DNA from: Holophagaceae bacterium UBA692
GTDB taxonomy: Bacteria > Acidobacteriota > Holophagae > Holophagales > Holophagaceae
Length of the DNA: 13,348 bases
Assembly (NCBI GenBank): GCA_002297665.1
Contig: DBMS01000259.1
Coordinates: forward strand, 1 to 13,348
Direction of reading: 5' to 3'
Both the position numbers and the translations under genes were made by a program. The notes under the pieces are model-generated. The model did no database searches. It worked only from the letters and a program-made list of their open reading frames with translations, and was not told the DNA's origin. Below are positions 12,845-13,348 of this stretch, piece after piece (within the stretch, counting starts at the first letter, position 1; each line of letters opens with the position of its first letter).

Positions 12845-13348
12845 ATGCCCTCCGTCAACCTCCTGACCCTGTTCCTGCGCTTCGCCAACATCTTCTTCGT
12901 GGCCACGGCGCCGCTCCTGTGGCACAGCAACGCCGCCGTGCTCAAGAGCACCCCCCTGCTGGGCCTGGGCGCGATCCTGGTGGTGGCCTGGGTGATCTAC
13001 CGGCCCGGAACCGTGCCCCGGGTGCTGGCCCTGGCCTGGGTTTCCGACGCCCTGTGCGGCGCGCTCCTGCTCGGCCTGTTCGGCCTGCGCCTGCCGGCGC
13101 CGGGCTGGGTGTTCGGGGCCTTCGCCCTGACCCTGGGCGTGGGCATGGCCGGGACCGAGGTGGCCGCCATGCGCCTGGCGGTGCGGTCCAGCCACCCCCC
13201 CGAGCTGCGCAGCCGGATCTCCTGGTTCAGCTTCACCAAGGCCCTGGGCGTGGGTTCGGGCTTCCTCCTGGGGGGCGCCGTGGCGGGAACCCCCCGGGCC
13301 GCGGCGCCCGCGCGGGTGGTGGTGGTCCTGGCCGGCGCGGCCATCGTC
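12845..13348 (+). CDS. MFS-like membrane transporter, N-terminal 168 residues, cut by window end
   Basis: An open frame without stop runs to the window edge. An in-frame TGA at 12818 makes ATG 12845 the earliest ATG. It begins MPSVNLLTLFLRFANIFFVA and shows about six hydrophobic segments (roughly residues 5-25, 37-54, 59-80, 86-108, 128-150, 156-168). The basic loop between segments 4 and 5 (RLAVRSSHPPELRSRISW) followed by a Gly-rich helix GVGSGFLLGGAVAG resembles helices 4-5 of MFS permeases; the helix 2-3 loop (YRPGTVPRV) lacks a canonical motif A, so the family is tentative. No good RBS is visible. It is divergent from SRAP with a 90-bp gap. Substrate unknown. Confidence 0.7.
   Translation, partial: MPSVNLLTLFLRFANIFFVATAPLLWHSNAAVLKSTPLLGLGAILVVAWVIYRPGTVPRVLALAWVSDALCGALLLGLFGLRLPAPGWVFGAFALTLGVGMAGTEVAAMRLAVRSSHPPELRSRISWFSFTKALGVGSGFLLGGAVAGTPRAAAPARVVVVLAGAAIV

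Noticed and set aside
12755..13195. N-terminal extension of the SRAP frame upstream of MCGR
   Set aside because: The family needs Cys at position 2 after the initiator Met, and the extension is low-complexity sequence antisense to the MFS-like gene.

Overview
The window is GC-rich DNA with strong GCC/CTG/GTG codon preference from a Gram-negative bacterium: it encodes an outer-membrane beta-barrel protein, a TolC-type outer-membrane channel and secretion signals. Overall style (sigma-54 regulators, STAS-plus-TolC efflux, C45-type secreted hydrolase) fits Acidobacteriota, perhaps Holophagae such as Geothrix relatives. That placement is an impression from composition and gene content, not proven by any marker gene here.

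Left part (1-3883, minus strand): a small outer-membrane beta-barrel gene (3883 to 3302) is followed after 73 nt by a large secreted protein (3228 to 34). The latter joins a carbohydrate-binding-like domain, a C45/phospholipase-B-like Ntn-hydrolase with nucleophile Cys340, and an M1-aminopeptidase-like tail that lacks the zinc-binding motif. A perfect GC-rich hairpin (1-23) sits just after its stop.

Centre (3884-10494, plus strand): a sigma-54 activator with two GAF domains (4054-6063) precedes an intergenic region full of palindromes (6064-6207). A tight three-gene efflux operon follows: a STAS-TolC fusion (6208-7827), an EmrA-like HlyD adaptor (7824-8909, ATGA overlap) and an EmrB-like DHA2 MFS pump (8920-10494). 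The likely story is a tripartite MFS efflux machine under its own sigma-54 activator. The activator would bind the 13-bp inverted repeats and drive a GG-N10-GC promoter just before the operon. An extended -10 sigma-70-like promoter is an alternative. The most unusual gene is the STAS-TolC fusion, where a cytoplasmic regulatory domain precedes a buried export signal.

Right part (10495-13348): a lower-GC patch holds a toxin-antitoxin locus. It has a good promoter with overlapping GTTAT/ATAAC operator half-sites, a RelE/ParE-like toxin frame broken by two in-frame TAG codons (pseudogene 10813-11079), and an intact XRE antitoxin (11171-11536). On the minus strand, an SRAP (YedK/HMCES-type) DNA-protein-crosslink protein (12754-12110) overlaps by 8 nt a small membrane protein with an HExxH metalloprotease motif (12117-11572). 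Divergent from SRAP, the first 168 codons of an MFS-like membrane protein run off the window end.
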